A stretch of DNA of 64,000 bases from Campanula takesimana. Its lineage: Eukaryota; Streptophyta; Magnoliopsida; Asterales; Campanulaceae. The position numbers and the translations under genes were made by a program. Numbering within the stretch: position 1 is the stretch's first letter; each line of letters starts with the position of its first letter. Location: contig JAOWBW010000561.1 of the NCBI GenBank assembly GCA_026119855.1, forward strand, positions 1-64,000. Reading direction: 5' to 3'. The notes below the pieces were generated by a model, which saw only the letters and a list, made by a program, of their open reading frames with translations, was not told the DNA's origin and ran no database searches. Positions 1 to 11,881 of this stretch are shown here, piece after piece.

Positions 1-154
1 ACTTTTATAATCCTCCACGCATTCTCTCTCTTTCCTCCCAACCACTCGTTATTCTCCACTCATTCTCTCTCTTCCTCCTCAACCACTCATTATTCTCTTT
101 TCTTAATTTTTGTGTTTCCCTTTCCATGTTGCAACTTACCAGGAACGGAGGGAG
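1..154. repeat. Right end of a Stowaway-like MITE (cut by window edge)
   Basis: The stretch ends in ACGGAGGGAG followed by TA. This is the terminal inverted repeat (TIR) shared by the other MITEs in this window, whose left ends read CTCCCTCYGTCCC. The body has CT-rich repeats around ATTCTCTCTCTT. The left end lies outside the window. Confidence 0.55.
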
Positions 155-962
155 TAATTTAACTTAAACATTTAGGTAAACTTTTTGGAGTACAACTTAC
201 ATAGTACAGTTATCCTTTTAATTGAATGTTTTTAATATTTAAGAAAAACCATCTTATATTTCATATTGTATATTTTTAATTTGCAATAAAATAAATCAAA
301 ATAAAGCCATTAACATTAATAATTGATATTTATAATCTAAGGAGTACAAATTAGTAATTACAAACGCAACTTTAACTAAACATGAAGAAAATTTTACAGA
401 AAAAATCATGCTTCCTTTCATAGTCATAATAATCGTAATTGCATTTTATAAAAAAAATAATACATTAACGCTATACTAAATTCCAAATCTTAGTTTGCAA
501 ATTGAAGAATGTGGTTTTGAGTTCAATATAAAAGAGATAACTTCAAAAAGATTTATTTAGTTTAAAAAAGATAAATGACTATATACTGCATTAGTAGACC
601 ATTCTCACCGCCACCATCCTTCTACGCCTACCTTACAGCTTTCCATTTTTCCATGTCAACCCATTCCCAATAAAAAAAATACTCCACATGACCTGCCACA
701 AATCTAAGAGTAGATGTATTCCATTTTCAGATTTAAAAGGAAAAAAAAAAAATCACCCTATCTATATTACAATACAAAGCAGAAATAACTGAAGACAAAA
801 AGCGGCTAGGATGAAATCTCTCGGCAACCAATCCTACGGCTCTCCTCAACCAAGAGGCGGTTTTTCCAAAACCCTCCCCTCTTTTCACTCCACCACTCTC
901 TCTCATTCTTTTTCTTCTCAGTTTCTCTCTCGCCACACATCAAATCGTCTGCCTGGAAAATC
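155..962. other. AT-rich intergenic stretch
   Basis: No gene was recognised. The last 200 bases become CT-rich (790-960) just before an ATG at 963, as in many plant 5' leaders. A TATATTA-like stretch near 762-770 could be its core promoter. A 21-bp word at 685-705 recurs at 2623-2643. Confidence 0.4.
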
Positions 963-1094
963 ATGAGCATCTCCAAGGCCAGTTCTCACCCCTGCTGGTG
1001 CTCTCTGAATACCTTTCGGATCCCTAGCCGTTTAGGTCGAGGAGGAATTAAACGGCTGTCGAGGTTTCTCTACAGAACCATCCGTCCACTACAG
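963..1094 (+). CDS. Putative first coding exon of an unrecognised gene
   Basis: The frame starts at an ATG preceded by a CT-rich leader. It runs 44 codons rich in Ser, Arg and Leu, beginning MSISKASSHPCWC, to a plausible splice donor (CTACAG followed by GTTGGT at 1095). The basic, Ser/Arg-rich start would suit an organelle transit peptide, but this is only inference. A possible acceptor (TTAACAG) lies near 1556, but the sequence after it soon meets stops in every frame tried. I do not recognise the family. The frame reads on into the putative intron, so this may also be a chance frame or a broken gene start. Confidence 0.3.
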
Positions 1095-2685
1095 GTTGGT
1101 ATTGATGAATTTAACTTGCATATTTATTGTGGTCATTTTCTATTTTTTATATTGATTTTGATATTGATGAATTTAACTTGGAATTTCATTGTATTTTTAC
1201 GAGTTTTGCTTTATTCTAATCCTTCCTTATACTGTAGTCTGCACAAAGATGTAGTTTTTGTGTTGCATATTCCCTTTCACTTTCGATGGATTAAATTCAA
1301 TTTTAGTTAAATTATGCAACTGTTTGTCAACTTCATTAAGTAGATTCTGTTCTGCCATGTGATATACTTCGCATATTGGTTTCAGACTCGACTTTTGTTG
1401 AATCCTTAGTTGCAAAGACCATTTTCTTGCAGCAGAACTTAAAGAGTCAAAGTAAGGCAGCATGCTTTTTTGATTATGCTCCTCAATGGGTTTTTTTATG
1501 TTTTCTAAATTTGAAGTTATTTTATGTTTATCGCGTCGCTCTTCTTGATTAACAGGTTGCAGGTGGGAATGAAGCCAGGATTACACAAAATAGCTAACAC
1601 ATTGGCCTTCATGTTTGAATCATGTCTACCAACTGGTTAGACCGTCACATTTACTGACGTGCAGATTCGTCCTTAACCACCATATCCAAAACGGTTTTTC
1701 CCACTCAAACCGTCCCTGCCTTGCTAGAAAAAAAAACCATTCTCCACCTCCTGCGGAGGATCGCAAGAAACCCACTCCACTCTCGAATTACTTTTACGAG
1801 ACCCATTCATTCATGTCAGGCTTTGAGCTGATTTCTGGCCTTCGGGTTCTTCATTAAAGATTCCAGTTTACCTGTATGGCTTATACTTGCAATTTTTAAA
1901 TGTTTTCACGAGTTTTTTGTGAATTTTGTGAGGTGATTTTGTCACAGTTACATAGAGGGTTTAATATCCTGTCAATTTTCGAGAATATATTAACACTTTG
2001 GATTTGTTAGGCCTTTTGTTGAGCAACTAAGGCAAGGATGTGTGCAGCAGCCGAGGCCAGGGCCAGATAGGTGCATCACGATGGTGGTAGTGGGGGAGTG
2101 GTGGGTGATGGATAATGAGGCGATTGTTGTTATGAGGACAATGAAGGGAAGTATATAAAAGAATTAAAAATGTTCATTTCTGCTGTAGATGAATTGGTTT
2201 GGGAGGGGGGTGGGGGCAGAGGATTATGGGGAATTAAACTGAAAAGATTCAATTGGATTTTTCTATAGAGAATAAAACAAATTTGACAAGCAAATAGATC
2301 AATAGATAAAGCTAAGTAACTGAAATCGGGTTTTGACAAGCAGTTGGGATAACAGTGGGGTTTGATGTTTACCAAAATATAACAAAGGTTAGTCACTTGA
2401 CTAACTTTATTATGCATTAAACAAAATTTTTGGACAAAATAAGGGGGTAAATGATTTTTTTGAAAGATGAAGATGTGCGAAAATGAGTGAGGAGCTGTGA
2501 AATTGGTCATACTGTCAACCGTGCCATTGGCACGGTAGGAGTACTAGTGTTAAACAAAAGATGATACATTTGTGAATAAAGAAAAAAAAAAGTAGAGAGT
2601 GTCTTCGAAAACTAACCTCTTTCACATGACCTGCCACAAATCTCTCCACAAATTTTGTTTATCACCTTAATTAACTTTTTGAACA
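1095..2685. other. Non-coding stretch, no recognisable gene
   Basis: AT-rich with short CT- and G-rich patches. No conserved protein or TE end was recognised. A short inverted word, GTGCCATTGGCAC, lies at about 2521-2533. The second copy of the 21-bp word CACATGACCTGCCACAAATC(T) is at 2623-2643. Confidence 0.4.
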
Positions 2686-2976
2686 TTGAAATTACAGCTA
2701 ATTAAGCCTACACATAAGCGTGACCATTTCCATTTCCATAACTTTTTTTCTTTCCTTTCCTCCAAAAAATATATCTATTCTCTCTTCCCAACTTCTCTCT
2801 CGAGAACTCTTTCACCCCCACCGATCGTCGCTGCCGCAGACACCGCGACGCGCTGCCACCACCACCATCACCATTCCACGAACACAATCATCAGTTTCTA
2901 TCATATTCATCCCCTCTCTCTATACATCACTCTAACCTGTTCTCCACTACTGCATATGCTTCCCACTTCTCCTTAG
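2686..2976 (+). other. CT-rich, leader-like stretch
   Basis: CT-rich runs are followed by a short GC-rich patch with CACCAC repeats, typical of a plant 5' leader or proximal promoter. Two overlapping open frames here are low-complexity (His/Thr/Ser-rich). No family was recognised, so no CDS is called. Confidence 0.25.
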
Positions 2977-5747
2977 TGTGTCTTAACGCTTGCCGCGCAT
3001 CGCCTCTTCTTCAAGCCTCAAAGCGTAAAATGCCCGATGGACAGATGTTACTTTTGGGATTAAATAGTTTACAATGTTGCTGCCATCTCAGTTTACTGAA
3101 AGGGGTACTTATTAAATCTAAGTTTATTGAGGCAGAGAATGGCATATGAAAAACAGAAAGAGAATTAGACAGAAGGTATACCTTTATGTTGACGGAAAAT
3201 CTTGAAGTGAAGGAAGAACTTGAACAGAAAACATCGGCTCCATTGAAGGACCTCTTCTTTCATTCTTGTCATTCTCCTTACCTGATTCCAAAAAAAATAC
3301 ATTTAAATTTACCCATCTGTTATAAAAGTATTGTATTTATTGGACATTTGAATAAAGAATAATCCTTGGCAACTTAAAAGTGTTTGATAAACGAAGTTGA
3401 CCTCGAAACTTCCTTATACGGCACTTTTGCAAGATTACAACAATAGTACCTTCATTTCTCTTGACATGATTGAGTAACACCTAAGCGTATCCACCCCCAA
3501 GAGTGCAAGGGATAAAATTGGCCCTACACATAAATTTTCAATCAAAAAAGGTATGTAAGAAACAAAAAGTATTTACTCATATTGAAACCGTAAATATGTC
3601 GGGGGCAAATCAGGATCAAAAACTTACCATCTGCAGTCAACGAAGTGGGCATATGAGTAATAAAGTATAGGCACAGCTACACTCTTTAGAAGGGAGGGGG
3701 GGGGGGGGGGGGCTTAAACTTCCACCCCACCTCCACTACTGTAACAACTTTAGTGTTAGGATAATAAATCTTCCAGTACTAAGAATAACATTTGTCCCCC
3801 CCCCCCCCCCTTAATAAAAAAAAAAACTTCATTTCCCATACTAACCCCCCCTTCCCTTTAATCCCACAATCCCACTATCTTTTTTGTACCATTCTAATCT
3901 CCTGGATTCTCTCTCTACGTCTCTATCTCAGTTTCTATACCAACAACCACCAACACCACCAAAGATGCACTAAATAAAACTTTTCTTTTTACTAACTTGA
4001 AATAAAGTTAAATAAAATATCAGTCTACATTTATTTTGGGATTATAAACATCAAATTTGTAAAAGGTTTCCCTCGGCCATAAAAGTCTTTCATATAGTAT
4101 CATATTCTTAGGCATAATAATAGAGGTTGTAGTATAGGTGTACTACTGAGCCTCTAATGCCCAAAACTCAAACCAAAAAAACAAAACCTTTCTTTCATCT
4201 CTCTAAAGTCCAACAAAAGTAGAATCTTTCTCTATCCTCAAAACCCAAAACACAGCACTCAATGCACCGCCTCCTCATGACTCACGCCGCCTGACCTGTG
4301 CTAAGTCAGCATACGTTCATCTTCACGTCGTCTTCCATTCACGATTTTTCACATCCCTTTATCGTTTTTCCTTCAGATCTAAAAGAGATAGCTCGATTGA
4401 ATTTTTTGGTAAAGAAGCGGTTTTTTTTCAACAAACCTTTATCTGTAAGTGTCTTTCTTTCTCTTATGTAAAGTCTCTGCTTATCTCTATCAACAATTTC
4501 AATAAGGGATAAGGAAAAGTACCTTTATGGGGACGAATAACTCGAGCAAATATTGTCTACACTGAGGTCCCTCTTATTTTGTTCTTGTCTTCTTGCCTTC
4601 TCAGCACCTATTTCACAAAGGAAACAACAAATAATGAGGAAAAAAAATACCTTTAAGGTATTTACTTTGACTATGCACACTTATTAAGAAACTAAGCCAA
4701 TAACAAAGGAAATGAATCAACCAAAAGTAGAGAGTGGAGGATATGAATGTCTAAAACACTATTCATGAAGCAATTTGGTGAAAGTAAGTTAGGTAAGTAA
4801 TGTTTTTTTTGTAATTAATGAAATTTTGGAGGGCAAGATTCTCCAAAGCACTATTCCTTCTTTTCCATTTATAGAATAAAGCAAGTACAAACCTTAAACT
4901 GGGATAGACCAAAAAGGGAAGAAAAACCTTAAACTGGGACGGCAGGAGTAATAAAAATGAATGTCAAATTTTAGGAAAACAACAAAGTTTTTTTTTAAAG
5001 GAAAAAAAAAAAGAAAATCACATATTCTTATTCAATTCATGTGAAATTGTTGTTTGAGGGTACACCTCTTTTTCTAGACTGGCAATAGAAACCATCAGAG
5101 AGCTAGAAATAGAAAGGTAGCATATTTTGTTCCCCCCCCCCCCAAAAAAAAAAAAGAACAAAAAATAAAACCCAACACACAATAAAAGGTAACAACTTAT
5201 GGAAGACACAGAGACATTGACAAACCTTTTTTCTGCTCTTCACTTTATGGTGCCAAAAGATCTAGAGTCAACCTACTCTTATTTGGTTCTCAGCTTCTCA
5301 ACACCTATTTCACAAAGAAATGGCGAAAATTAGAAGAAACGTTTGTTGTGTTTGTGTTTTTTTAAAAATCGTTGGGTAAAAAGTAAATATTCTATTGAAA
5401 CTAATATTCAATATACTAATTGACATTGACTATTCCACATTCATAGAAATAACAGCACTTAGCAAATCACATTTCAATCTAACCCATTACAAATTGCCAA
5501 ACAGGCCTACAACCTACTTGACCCAAAAAGCAGTCAAGTTGAACAATCGAATAACAATGTAGAATCACCTGCATATAAATACCAAAAAAAATTAATCAAG
5601 AAAAATTATAGAAAATAAAATAAAAAACTACAATCTTACCTTACTCTCATTCATGCAGCAAGTTTTACTCCAAAATCCACTTGACAAACCAACCACTTAA
5701 CCCTTCACCATCAAATTACCACTAACTAACTTCATCAAATACCGAAG
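2977..5747 (-). other. Intergenic stretch with three exon-like pieces on the minus strand
   Basis: On the minus strand, three pieces of about 80-125 bases (about 3163-3290, 4530-4615 and 5228-5310) are bounded by acceptor- and donor-like signals. The second and third begin with almost the same acceptor context, CTTTGTGAAATAGGTG, and a Glu-Lys-containing start. The first two stay open until a TAA placed directly before the donor AG/GT. They could be duplicated alternative 3' exons of an unknown gene or decayed copies of a repeat. A leader-like plus-strand stretch (4190-4450) ends in a good donor, ATCTGTAAGTG. No protein family was recognised. Confidence 0.25.
3696..3810. repeat. Poly(G) and poly(C) runs facing each other
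   Basis: A run of about 17 G (3696-3712) and a run of about 15 C (3796-3810) are separated by about 83 bases, so they form a homopolymer inverted repeat. Run lengths may be affected by sequencing or assembly error. Confidence 0.7.
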
Positions 5748-5749
5748 TA

Positions 5750-5955
5750 CTCCCTCCGTCCCAAAATAATCATTAAAATTTGATGATGGTAATAAAAATT
5801 TAAAAATAGTTAATGAAAGTATTTTAATAGTAAATCAGTTTATAATTGTTAAATTTTCATTAGGATCATTAAAATTTGTAATAACTCTTGGTCAAAACAA
5901 CCTTAACTGGACCATTTGCAGTCAAAAAGTATCAAGTGACGTGAAACGGGGGGAG
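5750..5955. mobile_element. Stowaway-like MITE
   Basis: It starts CTCCCTCCGTCCC and ends ACGGGGGGAG, with TA on both sides (5748-5749, 5956-5957). These are the ends and target site of Tc1/mariner-derived Stowaway MITEs. About 206 bp, with no coding capacity. Confidence 0.8.
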
Positions 5956-6086
5956 TATTTCACAGAGAAACACCAGAAATTAAAAAAAAAATGTTTGATG
6001 CGTGTGTGCGTTTAAGTGTGTGTTTGTGTGGTTTTCAGTTATACAAATAAAACAATTTTAAAAAAACCCTTACACTATCCATTTAC

Positions 6087-6160
6087 CTCCTTCAACGTAG
6101 AATTCCAATGAAGACACTAAACTGCCGTTCATTGACCAATCAACTTTTGCAGGTTCTATA
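6087..6160 (-). other. Exon-like open stretch
   Basis: The minus strand is open for about 24 codons (about EPAKVDWSMNGSLVSSLE, then EFYVEG) and ends at a donor-like GGAG/GTAAAT. The composition looks protein-coding, but no family was recognised. It lies just outside the Sirevirus-like insertion, so it may be an exon of a gene that has taken up the elements to its right. Confidence 0.25.
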
Positions 6161-6620
6161 TCACATACTATCAATTTGAACGGAGGGGTTATCACTCAAA
6201 AAATTGTTGTGTGGAACTTAACCAACATGATCTCTGAAAGAAATAAGCGGCTAGGACTGTTTTCTGGGAATTGACCGACTGTGTGAACAACTGTGTATTC
6301 AAACGTGCTAACAGTTGTCCAGACAGTTGTCTGTCATTGGCGACGACCAGAAACTCAGAAACACAGAAACAAACGCAGCGGAAATTAAAACTGATTAAAC
6401 ACTTCAGCAAGAATACCTTGCTGGAATACTTTCATTACTAAAACTCTTTCAGAGTACAAAAGGATGAAAGAAACAAAAACAATTAAAAGATCAAAATATA
6501 TTCTATCTTGAATAGACTAAACATAAAAATACTTGAGTTCTTGATGAACAAGAACCTCAAGAAAAAACAAAAGACTCTCTTAAAATACTCTGTAAATTCG
6601 TCAGTTTACTGATGTGTGGC

Positions 6621-8457
6621 CAGTGGCGGATTTCTGTACATGCTAGGAGGTGCACTTGCACCTGGTCAACCAAAAAAATTAAAAAAAAAAAAAAAAAATT
6701 TTTTTTTTTTACTAAGTGCACCGCCAAAATAATAAAAGTAAGCTATTATATTCTTGGTGAGTGTGTGAACTTATAAGAAATAAAATCTACCCACTCTCCT
6801 TTTAACTTAAAAGCCTATTGAGGCATCAGACATAATTTAAATTGAGAGAGAATAACAGAGGCGGAAGAAAAAAGAAAACCAGGAACGGCGTCGTCGGTCG
6901 GCGTGGCGTGCGTGCGGCAACCAGGGTCGGACGGAGGCTCGGAGCGGCGGCGGTCCAACAGCGACATCTTACACATCTTCTTCCCTTTTTGTAAGTTTTC
7001 ATCTCTCAAATCTCATTATTTCTCTTCAAATTGGATTTAACAGAAATTTAGGGTTTGAACTACAATTTGGGGCTTTGACATTGTTCTTCTAATTTCATGG
7101 GTGATTTCAATTTATGTGTTTATTAAATGTTGATTTTAAATGTATATGTCTTTGAATGGTTATTTCTTGGATTTTTTGTAGGATTGGTGCCTTTGTTGTG
7201 TTTTGTTGATTGTTGAATATGGATAAATTTGTCATCAAAAGAAAAAGAATTGAGGTTGGTGATGCTAATCTTGGGGTTGGTAATTCTAGTAGTAGTCCTA
7301 GTGCACCAAGTGAATCTATCTCCTCGAAGGCTTCCGGTAGTAAACCATTTGTTGATATGAGTACTCTTCCTTCGGTTGTTGATGTTCTTGAAGCTGTTTC
7401 TCGTGATGCTACTGAGTCATCAAAAAGAAATCAAGCAAGTGGTCTACTTGGATATTTGCAGTCATTTGATTTTGTCTTTAATTTGCAACTGATGTTGACT
7501 ATACTTTCATTTACAAATGATTTGTCACAAGCTTTGCAAAGGAAAGACAATGATATTTTGAATGCTATGTCGTTTGTTAATTTGACTAAGGATAGATTGC
7601 AAATGACAAGAAGTGATGGGTGGGATTCTCTTCTGACGAAGGTAGTTGACTTTTGCAAGAAGAATAAAATTGATTGGGTGGATATGGAGGCTGAATATGT
7701 TAATCGTCACCGTCCTCGCTATAGGACAAATGTTACAAATGATTATCATTATCATGTGGAGTGCTTTAATGCCATTTTGGATAGACAGATTTCTGAGATT
7801 AATGATCGGTTCAATGAGATAAATACTGAGTTGCTTGTTTGTGTTGCTAGTTTGAATCCGAGTGATGGATTTATTGATTTTGATTCATCAAAGTTGATAA
7901 GGTTGGCTCAGTTTTATCCGGATGACTTTAGTAATAATGATTATAGAGTTCTTCCATTTGAACTAGAGACATATATTATGCAAATGCGATCAGATGAGAG
8001 ATTTGGTCAATTGAAGGGACTTGCGGATTTGTGCTCACTTCTAGTAACAACTAGAAAATACTTGTCGTACCCATGGTGTTTCGATTGTTGAAGTTAGCAT
8101 TGATTTTGCCGGTAGCGACTGCAAGCGTGGAAAGATTGTTCTCTGGGATGAAACATATCAAGAGCGAGTTACGAAACAAAATTTGTGATCAATTTATGAA
8201 TGATTGTCTTTTATGTTTCATTGAAAAGATTGCTTCTAGATGTTAAGGAAGAAGATGTTATTAATCGTTATTATGGTATGAAAACACGTGCGGGACAAAT
8301 TTGATTTAAATAAATGTATTGTTTTCCTTTTGTAAGACAATGAAGTTGAAGTTATGTAATGTATGTAATTGCGCTACGTTTTTTTTTTTTTTTTTTAAGT
8401 TGTGTAGTGGTAGTGTAATTGTGCACCTGGTGATCAACATTCTCAGATCCGCCACTG
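6621..8457 (+). mobile_element. hAT transposon inserted in the LTR
   Basis: The terminal inverted repeats CAGTGGCGGAT...ATCCGCCACTG are flanked by a perfect 8-bp TSD, TGTGTGGC (6613-6620 and 8458-8465), the hallmark of hAT transposition. Length is 1837 bp. It carries a broken transposase gene with a leader and a likely 5'-UTR intron (donor GTAAGT near 6991, acceptor TTTTGTAG near 7180). The sister LTR at 13441-14133 carries the same site with one copy of TGTGTGGC and no insert, which proves the boundaries. Confidence 0.93.
7219..8246 (+). pseudogene. hAT transposase (zinc-finger MYM-type 1-like), broken
   Basis: The first ATG after the probable leader intron is at 7219. The frame runs about 290 codons to a stop at 8089-8091. 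It has a Ser-rich N-terminus, then jumps into the C-terminal half of the plant TTF-type/MYM-type hAT transposases. The N-terminal zinc finger and the front of the RNase-H-like catalytic domain are missing, so a large internal deletion is likely. The C-terminal hAT dimerisation segment (LPVATASVERLFSGMK, then ELRNK) continues in another frame from about 8073, so a one-base frameshift lies near 8071. A further frame change lies near 8235. The protein is almost certainly inactive. Confidence 0.85.
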
Positions 8458-8767
8458 TGTGTGGCGGCTTCTTTATATAAGGTTTCTTGGCCGCTACTTC
8501 AAATCTCACAAGATCTTCAAGCAACCAATCAACCCTTCCTTTTGAGAGTCCACCTAAAAATAAAACACCTAAAATACACAAACACTTACCAAGATAACTA
8601 TGAGTATGTTAGTCAAGTAAATCAAAATAATAAAAATTATCCTAAAATAAACTATTCCTAAAATAATTACAACTAATTCCTAAAATAAATAAACTCTAAA
8701 TATATACATTAATTAAATCAGAATCACAAAGATACAAACTAAATATAGAGTATTTCATACTCTTTCA

Positions 8768-10202
8768 ATCTCCCCCTATCTTTGTGGTTCTGATCAAAAC
8801 ATCCAAAACAATAATCTCTCCCCCTGAATTTGTACAATGGATTCTACTCCCCCTAGAAACACTCTTTCTCCCCCTAAATATGAAGACCACATCTTTCTCC
8901 CCTTTTTGAGAAGAACCATCAAACTCAAAGAAAAAATAAGAATATCTTCCACTCCCCTAAATTTGAATCTCCCCAACAAAAATACATCTAAGAGCATCAT
9001 CAATCTCAACTCACATCGCAGCAAACCTTTATAGACCAGCGAGTTCTGCAGATTTACCATATGACTTACCAGTTGACTGTACAATTGACTGTACAGTTGA
9101 CTGTCCAGTTGTCCGCACAGTTGCACGAACAAGTTGCTTAGCACCAGCTGGATGCTTAACAACAAAAATACCAGAGCTTGATCAGAGCAGTGGCAAACAA
9201 TCATTTTGTGTCACACATAATCACTTAGAGTTTCTCCAGAATTCTCGGATTTATCTGCAAAATGTTAGAAAGAGAGCATTTGCAGAATAGGAACAAGATG
9301 AGATGAGAGAAATGAAGCTAGAAAGCATGAAGAAGAAGATATACTAAATCATAATTCACAACCAGATTCGACAAGGAGGAAATATTAAGGGAGAACTGAG
9401 AAACATTGAAGTACCCATTTGAATTCCAAAACAACCAATGATTTTGATTTTAAATTCAAACTTTTTCCATGTTTTGTGATAAATTATCCGTCCCAGAATT
9501 AAAACTTGCTAAATTCAACTGAATCCATTTAACCACAATGTACCACAATTCCACCAACTACATAATGAAACTTGAACATCACGCCATTAGATTATCGTTA
9601 ATCACAATGAAAGCATTAAATCTGTAACAAGAAGAAGAACAGTTCAATTGCTGATGGAAATACCAAGGGAGAAAAAAAACTTAGAAAAATTATGCCTAAA
9701 CACACAAGTGAAGATTGTCTCAATTTTGGTGTGACATAGAATGGTCAACTCCGTTTTATGACTCGGTCTCAACTCACAAGAATTCATGAGATTACACCTT
9801 CAATCATGAAGCTTTTAGAACACCCCCTTTTTAAAGGCATATCTCCAATGAATCTGTTACGGGAAGAGCTATTCACTCTCACAATACAGTGTTACCTTGA
9901 TCTAAAGTTATGTATTTAAACATTCGCTTTTTGCCTAAATGAGTAGTAACTGCAAAGATTGGAGGCAGCTTGTTCTTCCCGCAAGCTTAGATTTGATGCC
10001 CACTCATGATAAACAACACGAAGGAATTAACAAGATAATTTTATTATCAAGTCAAGAGGGTCTCACATTCAAGGGTCAAAACTCGGAGTCAAGGAACTAA
10101 AGGAGACCAAGTGATCACAAGAGAAACGTCGGCAAATAGATTGTATGCAGACCTTTTTTTTTTTTTTTTTTTTTTTTAATTAGTGGTTACTGTAATATAC
10201 AA
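8768..10202 (-). other. 3' untranslated region of the Sirevirus-like element, with repeated polypurine tracts
   Basis: Directly inside the 3' LTR, five or more C-rich blocks (CTCCCCCT, CTCCCCCTGAA, CTCCCCCTAG, CTCCCCCTAAA, TCTCCCC) between 8768 and 8970 read as G-rich polypurine tracts on the coding strand. Multiple tracts at this place are a known Sirevirus trait. At 9060-9125 there is a cluster of CAGTTGACTG-type words. The rest is non-coding, with a poly(T) run at 10155-10178. Open frames here (for example 8794-9204) are chance frames through the repeats. Confidence 0.7.
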
Positions 10203-10547
10203 TTATACAGTTATGCAGTCAGTTGTCTGCACACTTGTGCAGTCAACTGGTATCACACAGTCCGAGAGAAAATCTCTCGAAATCCAAAGCCTTGGTAAAG
10301 ATATCAGCAAGTTGATCCGTGTGTTTACATGTTCAAGAGTAATGATTTTTTGTTCAACGAGATCTCTAATAAAATGATCCATAATATCTATGTGCTTGGT
10401 TAGGAGATGTTGTACCAGATTCTTGGCAATATTCTGGGAGCTTAAGCTATCACAAAATACAGTAAAGGTTTTACTTTTAAGATCATAATCCTTTATTATC
10501 TGGTTCATATTCAACAATTGAGTACAACAAGTAAAATCTCCATACAT
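10203..10547 (-). pseudogene. RNase H remnant of the copia polyprotein
   Basis: The minus frame contains FCDSLSSQNIAKNLVQH followed by TKHIDIMDHFIRDLVE. This matches the C-terminal RNase H motifs of copia polyproteins (CDN.SAI..SKNPV.H and TKHIDI..HF.RD). The usual Asn after Asp and other conserved residues have changed. It sits between the remnant at 10770-11530 and the 3' untranslated region, in the correct order for a copia element. Confidence 0.8.
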
Positions 10548-10769
10548 TCAGCATTAGATGGCCTATGAACCAAGAACCTAACATCTTTGCTTTCAAATTT
10601 TACACTTTCTCTTGCATGTCATTGATCCAATTATTACCATTTAAGGTTTCTGACACACTATCATGCTTAAACTTAGCAACAAAAACAACAAGAGCTTACC
10701 TGATGGTACGCGGATTTCATGCATACCAACCAGCTAAATCCCGGTAATTTATTCGTTTTCCTCTTGTTT

Positions 10770-11530
10770 TCATTCCTTCATCACTCCCCCAATAACCTGG
10801 GAAGTTAGATGATCTCCTTGTATGCTTGCAGCATCATCATTGCCTCTGCTTACCTGATCTTCCAAGATTTCAGAATCTGAACCAGAATCTGCTGCTGTCT
10901 GACCATCTGACATGGCAGTTGACTGTTCATCTTGACTGTCAGTTGTCTCACAGTTGGTGCATCTGCAGATTCTTTTCGTGGATTTAGGTTCAGATTCATC
11001 ATTAATCCTTTCATGCTCCCAAGTGCAACCTGAAACATCATCCTCAACACAATTGACAATAAGATCAGGAGCATTATCAAAAATTGAGTTAAAACATGAA
11101 TGATTTTCAACCAACTTGTAACAATGATCAGAGGATCTTACACCTTTCAAAACACATCTGTTTGAATCATCGAAGACATCACATATCTTCTTATCAAACT
11201 TGACATGTAGATCATCATCAACAATTGGCTTATGCTAATTAGGTTTGCCTTTAACCCATCAACATGTAAGACATTATGCACGTTAGGCAAACCATCAACA
11301 TTCAGAGTACCTTTGCCAATTACCTCACCTGAGCACCTCCACCAAAATTGACTTTCCACCTTTAAAGGCTTCATAGTCTATGAGATGCTCACGAGCACCA
11401 GTCATATGGCGAGAACAGCCACTGTCGAAGTACCATCCTTCTTCCACACTACTCTTGAAGGAGGTAAGAGCCACTTTGCATTGCTGAGTGTCTTTCTTTA
11501 CCCAGGCCTTTCTTACCTGCTGCTGTTGAC
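10770..11530 (-). pseudogene. Copia protease and integrase N-terminus, frameshifted
   Basis: Reading leftward, the minus strand has WYFDSGCSRHMTG (about 11400-11440), the aspartic protease active-site motif of copia elements with DSG. Next come NVLHVDGLKANLISISQL and KGVRSSDHCYKL in shifted frames, the start of the GAG-pre-integrase region. The zinc-finger and catalytic core of integrase and most of reverse transcriptase are absent. An acidic Ser/Asp/Glu-rich stretch follows instead, then a short NWINDMQEK piece near 10630 that resembles the start of the RT domain. Deletion and frameshifts make this non-functional. Confidence 0.78.
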
Positions 11531-11881
11531 TGGTCACTTGACTGGGCAACTGACTGTTAGATTGTTCCCACAGTTTTCTTGTCAAGTGGCCGCTGTTCTT
11601 CTCCAAGCCAAGTTCCTGTTTCAACTGTAGCAAAATGGACGTATATGTCCAGGGGCAAAACAATGGTGACACAAGTATCTCCTTTTTTCTATTTCTTTTG
11701 TTTTTGTGAGGAGACACGTGATTAGCATTAAATCTCTCATTGTTTTTCGAAGTGCCCTCACCTCCTTAACAAACACTGGATCTCCATAGCCTAACCTGAT
11801 TTTCCTTGGTTCCCCATGTTCAGAACCTCTTCCAATTTAGCCTTGCCATTGTTAAGTTTATTGAGTGTGTTAGTTTCTTTT

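Larger units (their letters stand above)
6235..8767 (-). repeat. 3' LTR of the Sirevirus-like element, split by a hAT element
   Basis: It matches the right LTR (13441-14133) almost base for base once the hAT element at 6621-8457 and one 8-bp target copy are removed, leaving about 688 bp against 693 bp. The TATA box (TATATAAAG on the minus strand, 8471-8479) lies just to the right of the insertion, so the hAT element sits immediately downstream of the LTR core promoter. Confidence 0.9.

Noticed and set aside
8794..9204. 136-codon minus frame with QLDSQLYSQL repeats
   Set aside because: It lies in the 3' untranslated region of the Sirevirus-like element and arises from repeated polypurine tracts and CAGTTG words. 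It is not an envelope-like gene as far as can be seen.
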